Source of the DNA: Shewanellaceae bacterium UBA2521
Lineage (GTDB): Bacteria > Pseudomonadota > Gammaproteobacteria > Enterobacterales > Shewanellaceae
Assembly (NCBI GenBank): GCA_002341165.1
Contig: DDNL01000084.1
Span: 1-19,945, forward strand
Direction: 5' to 3'
Length of the DNA stretch: 19,945 nucleotides
The notes under the pieces were generated by a model, which saw only the letters and a program-made list of their open reading frames with translations, ran no database searches and was not told the DNA's origin. The translations under genes and the position numbers were made by a program. Shown piece after piece: positions 16,063 to 19,945 of the stretch; position 1 is the stretch's first letter, and every line of letters begins with the position of its first letter.

Positions 16063-17403
16063 GTGAATACAAAGCAACAGCTAGAAAAAGATTTAGAAGA
16101 GATCAAACACACAGTGCAACATGCGTTAGATTACGCAAAAAAACAAGGAGCCGATCAAGCTGAAGTCGATATGAGCCGTCAACAAGGCTTATCTGTTTCT
16201 ACTCGTAATACCGAGCTTGAAACCGTTGAATTTAATCAAGACGGCGCTTTAGGTATCACGGTGTATGCCAAGAACTGTAAAGGCTCAGCCTCGACATCAG
16301 ACTTAAGCCGAGAAGCTATAGAAAAAACAGTCGAAGCAGCGTGTCGCATTGCTCAGCTGACCGAAGCAGATCCCTGTCATGGCTTGGCAGACCCTGACCG
16401 CCTCGCTCGCAAGATTTTAGATCTGGATTTGTACCATCAACATACAGTTGAACCAGAACAACTGACTAATATGGCAATACGCAGTGAACAAGCTGCACTC
16501 GATGCTGGCGCACATATGTCCGATGGAGCCAGTGCCAACGCTCATTATGGCTTAAAAGTTTATGGTAACTCTCATCAATTTCTAGAAGGCTATATCAGCA
16601 GCCGTTACAGCATGAGTACTGTTGCTATCGCTAAAAATCAGGATAAAATGCAACGCGATTACGACTATACGCAGCACAGAAAATTTGATGCTTTGGCCCG
16701 TCCTGAAATCATAGGTCAAGAAGCAGCGCACAAAGCGCAAGCCAAACTTAATGCAAGAAAGCTCAAAACCCAAAACTTACCCGTTATCTTTCATCGTAAC
16801 GTCGCCACAGGATTATTCGGTCATTTTGTTTCGGCAATTAGTGGTGGTAATCTTTACCGCAAATCCAGCTTTTTACTTGATAGTTTAGGGCAGCCTATTT
16901 TTCCGAAATCTATTTCTATTCAAGAAAATCCACATATCCTGCAAGGGCTAGCCAGTGCACCCTTTGATGCAGAAGGTATCCAAACTCAGCCTAGCACCAT
17001 TATTGATCAAGGTGTATTGCAAACCTATTTACTGACCTCCTACTCAGGCAAAAAAATGAATTTACCTTCTACAGGTCATGCTGGAGGTATTTATAATTGG
17101 CAGGTTTCTCATACAGATATGAGCCATGAAGCACTACTTAAAGAAATGGATACAGGCATCTTAGTCACTGAAGTCATGGGACAAGGTGTCAATATTGTTA
17201 CAGGACATTATTCGCGCGGTGCTGCTGGATTTTATGTCGAAAATGGTGAGATTCAATACCCTGTCGAAGAAATCACAATTGCTGGCAACCTAAAAGAGAT
17301 GTATCAACAAATCATCGGTATCGATAACGAACCCGATCCACGCTCTAGTTTAAAGACAGGTGCTGTACTGATCGAGTCCATGAAAATCGCAGGCGAAGCT
17401 TAA
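16063..17403 (+). CDS. pmbA: PmbA (TldE), partner subunit of TldD protease
   Basis: This is a TldD/PmbA-family protein of 446 residues, the normal size for PmbA. It lacks the HExxxH motif, consistent with the non-catalytic TldE role; the heterodimer with TldD is the active protease. Family segments include ETVEFNQDGALGITVY near residue 55, PVIFHRNVATGLFGHFVSAISGGNLYRKSSF near residue 245, and YNWQVSHTDMSHEALL followed by GILVTEVMGQGVNIVTGHYSRGAAGFYVENGEI near the C-terminus. The start is GTG: AGGTGA lies 4 nt upstream, and the ATG two bases earlier is followed at once by a stop. It is divergent from darP and convergent with hpf. Confidence 0.97.
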   Translation: MNTKQQLEKDLEEIKHTVQHALDYAKKQGADQAEVDMSRQQGLSVSTRNTELETVEFNQDGALGITVYAKNCKGSASTSDLSREAIEKTVEAACRIAQLTEADPCHGLADPDRLARKILDLDLYHQHTVEPEQLTNMAIRSEQAALDAGAHMSDGASANAHYGLKVYGNSHQFLEGYISSRYSMSTVAIAKNQDKMQRDYDYTQHRKFDALARPEIIGQEAAHKAQAKLNARKLKTQNLPVIFHRNVATGLFGHFVSAISGGNLYRKSSFLLDSLGQPIFPKSISIQENPHILQGLASAPFDAEGIQTQPSTIIDQGVLQTYLLTSYSGKKMNLPSTGHAGGIYNWQVSHTDMSHEALLKEMDTGILVTEVMGQGVNIVTGHYSRGAAGFYVENGEIQYPVEEITIAGNLKEMYQQIIGIDNEPDPRSSLKTGAVLIESMKIAGEA

Positions 17404-17425
17404 TTTATCATGAGGCTCAAAACAA

Positions 17426-17451
17426 TCAAGGCTCTTTATATAGAGCCTTGA
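17426..17451. terminator. Bidirectional terminator between pmbA and hpf
   Basis: TCAAGGCTCT (17426-17435) and AGAGCCTTGA (17442-17451) make a perfect 10-bp stem with a TTATAT loop. On the minus strand it is followed by TTGTTTTG, and on the plus strand a run of seven T lies 12 nt on. It fits termination of both convergent transcripts and is best placed for hpf. Confidence 0.7.
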
Positions 17452-17479
17452 CTGATATAACTTATTTTTTTAAGTAAGA

Positions 17480-17767
17480 TTAATGTTTCTTTAACTTTTC
17501 TTTGTGCTTTAAAACTTGTCTGTCTAATTTATCAATCAGTATATCAATTGCAGCATACATATCACTGTGCTCACATGAAGCGAATACTTCGGTTCCTGGT
17601 AAATTAAGTTTTGCTTCTGCAACTTGTTGTAGCTTTTCAACATTCAGCACAACATGGACATGGTTAATGTGATCAAAGTGACGCTCTAACTTGGTAAATT
17701 TATTATGAACATACTCTTTTAGTGCTTCTGTAATTTCAAGGTGGTGACCTGTTAAGTCAATTCTCAT
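17480..17767 (-). CDS. hpf: Ribosome hibernation promoting factor, short form
   Basis: The protein has 95 residues, the length of E. coli short HPF, in the sigma-54 modulation/YfiA family. It binds the mRNA and tRNA channel of the 30S subunit in stationary phase and promotes 100S dimers together with RMF. Conserved parts are MRIDLTGHHLEITEALKEYV, the helix KFTKLERHFDHI, and DMYAAIDILIDKLDRQVLKHKEKLKKH at the basic C-terminus. The ribosome site is strong (AAGGAG, 6 bp plus spacer before ATG). It follows rpoN by 22 bp and is almost certainly cotranscribed with it. The usual next gene, ptsN, is absent; hpf meets pmbA tail to tail. Confidence 0.95.
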   Translation of the reverse strand: MRIDLTGHHLEITEALKEYVHNKFTKLERHFDHINHVHVVLNVEKLQQVAEAKLNLPGTEVFASCEHSDMYAAIDILIDKLDRQVLKHKEKLKKH

Positions 17768-17789
17768 AAACCTCTCCTTATTTCTATCG

Positions 17790-19169
17790 TTATAATGTTT
17801 TTCTCTGATTCGATGGTTGAATCATCATAGCTTCCCTATATTTTGCTATTGTGCGCCTTGCTATACGAATGCCCTCTGCGTCAAGCAACTGCGCTATTTT
17901 ATTATCACTTAATGGTTTCTTAGGATTTTCTGCGGCAATCAGCTTTCGAATCAAAGCACGTATAGCCGTAGACGAACACTCTCCTCCTGAAGCGGTTGAA
18001 ACATGACTTGAGAAAAAATATTTCAACTCATAAACACCTCTAGGTGTGTGCATATACTTCTGATTGGTTACTCTAGAAATTGTCGATTCATGCATTTCCA
18101 GCGACATAGCGATGTCATTTAAGACCATAGGTTTCATCGCTTCTTCACCTAACTCAAAAAAATTCACTTGGAAATTCACTATACATTGAGCCACCCTCAA
18201 AAGGGTATCATTACGATTTTCAAGACTTTTGATAAACCACTTGGCTTCCTGTAAGTGATTTTTAATAAACTGATTATCCGATTTTTTGAGTGATGTGTTT
18301 ACAAGTGAGGCATATTTTTGGTTAATATTAATACGCGGTGTACTACTGGGGTTTAGCTCAACTTTCCATCCATGAGCCGCACGCCTCATATACACGTCAG
18401 GTACAACAAACTGACAATCTTGATATTGGTGCGATAACCCAGGCTTTGGATTTAAAGTTTGAATAAGACTCATAACTAATTTTAATTGCTCCTCCTTGAG
18501 TTTGGCTTTGCGGGTCAGAAGGCGAAAATCCTTCGCCATCAATATCTTAATGTGGTTAGAAAGCAGAAATTTGGCCTCTTTTAACCAAGGTGTCTTCTCC
18601 GGAAATTGCTCTAATTGTACCAATAAACACTCTTGTAATGTACGACTACCCACACCTATAGGATCAAAATGCTGTATTCTTTTGACCACGGTTTCTACAT
18701 CATCATGAGTAATATGACGACTATCGACCATAGAGAAAATATCATCTATATCCTGTATCAGATAGCCCTCTTCGTTGATAGAATCGATCACGTAAATAGC
18801 AATGGTTCTATCTTTCTCGGAAAAAGGGGTTAAATCAAGTTGCCATAGCAGATAATCTTGGAGTGATTCAGTCACAGCATTTTGTACTAAAACATCATCA
18901 GATTGAGATACACTTGAATGCGAGCCTGAATTCTTTTGCCACTCCCATAATGAGTCAGCACTCTTCTCTTCATGTTCATCTTTCGTAGCTTCTTCTTTGA
19001 CCTGCGTATCATAGAGCTCTTCAGCGTCGAGCAAAGGATTCGCTTCAACAGCTTGCTGAATTTCTTGTTGAAGCTCTAAAGATGAGAGCTGCAACAAACG
19101 TATAGCTTGCTGTAGCTGCGGAGTCATTGTGAGCTGCTGATGAAGTTTTAACTGAAGAGAGGCTTTCAT
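17790..19169 (-). CDS. rpoN: RNA polymerase sigma-54 factor RpoN
   Basis: Sigma-54 directs RNA polymerase to -24/-12 promoters and needs AAA+ activators. In this group it typically controls nitrogen use, flagella and pili. The protein has 459 residues, slightly short. Region I (residues 1-50) is Gln/Leu-rich, starting MKASLQLKLHQQLTMTPQLQQAIRLL in family style. Region II is an acidic linker at about 50-115. The core-binding region follows, then a helix-turn-helix at about 340-370 (DIAMSLEMHESTISRV), and the RpoN box ARRTIAKYRE is at 437-446. AGGA lies about 7 nt before the ATG. No lptB is found upstream in the window. Confidence 0.97.
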   Translation of the reverse strand: MKASLQLKLHQQLTMTPQLQQAIRLLQLSSLELQQEIQQAVEANPLLDAEELYDTQVKEEATKDEHEEKSADSLWEWQKNSGSHSSVSQSDDVLVQNAVTESLQDYLLWQLDLTPFSEKDRTIAIYVIDSINEEGYLIQDIDDIFSMVDSRHITHDDVETVVKRIQHFDPIGVGSRTLQECLLVQLEQFPEKTPWLKEAKFLLSNHIKILMAKDFRLLTRKAKLKEEQLKLVMSLIQTLNPKPGLSHQYQDCQFVVPDVYMRRAAHGWKVELNPSSTPRININQKYASLVNTSLKKSDNQFIKNHLQEAKWFIKSLENRNDTLLRVAQCIVNFQVNFFELGEEAMKPMVLNDIAMSLEMHESTISRVTNQKYMHTPRGVYELKYFFSSHVSTASGGECSSTAIRALIRKLIAAENPKKPLSDNKIAQLLDAEGIRIARRTIAKYREAMMIQPSNQRKTL

Positions 19170-19746
19170 ATGAACGTCCTTCCTGCGTACGTGTTTCAGT
19201 CTCCATAGTTTAAGCGTAGCAGAAAGTTATTCAGTCATCTGCCTTGTAGGGAGAGATAATAAAGATAAAATGAGTAGTTTGAGTACAACTATTGATGATA
19301 GTTTATTTTTCTAAATCACTCGTATGTAATATCTGTATTTACCCATATTTCTTGGTATTGATAAGAGCATAAATGACTCTCATATTTACGCTAAAATATT
19401 CAACATCAGGAATGATGACATACAACTCCTTTAGTTATTAAAAAAAACTGAGATATATAATTACTTTCTTTTTTTAATTACTCTCTTTTATCACAAGTTA
19501 TTTATCCTAAACCCATCTTTTATGCCTTGTCTTGATAGAACAAACTATTATGGTGCATGCACGACTCATTTAGAAAAGCCCATTTCATCACAACTCAAAG
19601 AAAAGCAATGAACGAAAAGCAAGACACTCATTTGAACCAGAACAAGAACAAAACGAATACAAAACGAAGACACCCACTTGAAGGAACAACACAAGACATA
19701 TATTCGAGTTTAGCAAGCATGCTTGCACTCTTAATGAAATCTGTAC
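19170..19746. other. AT-rich region without a convincing gene, upstream of rpoN
   Basis: This 577-bp stretch would contain the rpoN leader and promoter on the minus strand. I see no gene that I can support. It holds several small inverted repeats: AACTAT/ATAGTT (19287-19303, followed by a T-rich run on the plus strand), an imperfect AGCATAAAT/ATTTACGCT pair (19366-19392), and the palindrome at 19713-19726. Open frames on the plus strand after 19557 are low-complexity (Asn/Lys/Thr-rich) and run antisense into the transposase remnant, so I do not call them. The stretch may contain decayed IS sequence. Confidence 0.6.
19713..19726. repeat. 14-bp perfect palindrome beside the IS110 remnant
   Basis: GCAAGCATGCTTGC is a perfect inverted repeat with no spacer, 20 bp beyond the stop codon of the transposase fragment. 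It could be a site within the old element's end or chance; IS110 elements lack classical terminal inverted repeats. Confidence 0.5.
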
Positions 19747-19945
19747 CTATGTGCTTGAAGGTGAAAACACCCATTCGGATTCAATATCCTTGTCTTGGTC
19801 TAGCTGACATAAGTTGGTGGTTGTCTCTATTTCTTCTACTATTTCGAAGGCATTTTGACCTTGTGGCATAAATAAACCAAAATTAATCAGCAAGCCACGC
19901 ATTTGATTCATAGAAGCTGTTTTTTGTTTTATTAATCTTTCTCGG
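19747..19945 (-). pseudogene. IS110-family transposase fragment (truncated, runs off the window)
   Basis: Read on the minus strand from the right edge, the frame gives RERLIKQKTASMNQMRGLL followed by INFGLFMPQGQNAFEIVEE. This is the conserved IS110 segment (RERL...RT..NQ.RGLL.EFG...PQG) that lies after the DEDD/RuvC-like domain. After about 40 residues the similarity fades, and the frame stops at TAG (19747-19749). The C-terminal Transposase_20 domain with the catalytic serine does not follow in any frame. The fragment is therefore the middle of a broken transposase gene. The N-terminal catalytic domain, if still present, is outside the window. Confidence 0.7.
19747..19945 (-). mobile_element. 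Remnant of an IS110-family insertion sequence
   Basis: The only recognisable part of the element is the transposase fragment, so its boundaries cannot be set from the window. IS110 elements are mobilised by a DEDD recombinase, in studied cases guided by a bridge RNA from the non-coding end. No intact non-coding end is visible here. Confidence 0.5.

Noticed and set aside
19557..19871. 104-residue plus-strand open frame as a gene
   Set aside because: It is low-complexity at the start, has no good ribosome site, and its second half is antisense to a clear IS110 transposase segment.

Overview
This window is chromosomal DNA from an AT-rich gammaproteobacterium. The assignment rests on conserved gene order: MSHA-type pseudopilin genes, then mreB-mreC-mreD-maf-rng-yhdP-nitrilase-tldD, then darP (yjgA) convergent to tldD and divergent from pmbA, then rpoN-hpf on the opposite strand. 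Vibrio- and Shewanella-like genomes place the end of the MSHA pilus locus (mshC-D-O-P-Q) directly before mreB, and this window does the same. I cannot name the genus.

Region 1 (1-4330) is a type IV pilus (MSHA-like) module. A major-pilin-like gene is read leftward. Across a promoter-bearing gap, five tightly packed rightward genes follow: mshC-, mshD-, mshO- and mshP-like minor pseudopilins, and a secreted protein of unknown family in the mshQ slot that carries 22 consecutive glutamines. A 23-bp tandem repeat duplicates the 3' end of the pilin gene at the window's left edge.

Region 2 (4480-9020) is the cell-shape cluster: mreB, a hairpin, mreC (with an unusual lysine-rich tail), mreD, maf (YhdE type) and rng. 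The last four are packed with 4-bp overlaps or a 3-bp gap. The RNase G gene stops just before the position of the Zn-link cysteines, so the small dimerisation domain is missing.

Region 3 (9080-17450) holds yhdP (outer-membrane phospholipid transport), a Nit1-type amidohydrolase, tldD, darP and pmbA. TldD and PmbA (TldE) form one heterodimeric protease. DarP acts in 50S ribosome maturation. darP and pmbA have back-to-back promoter candidates.

Region 4 (17480-19945) holds leftward rpoN (sigma-54) and hpf (ribosome hibernation). They lack their usual neighbours: hpf converges on pmbA instead of leading into ptsN, and no lptB precedes rpoN. Instead there is about 580 bp of AT-rich DNA and then, at the right edge, a broken fragment of an IS110-family transposase on the minus strand. 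This suggests rearrangement next to rpoN.

No tRNA, rRNA, CRISPR array or complete mobile element is visible. The most unusual items are the polyglutamine protein in the pilus operon, the truncated RNase G, the hairpin between mreB and mreC, the pilin 3'-end repeats and the IS110 remnant.
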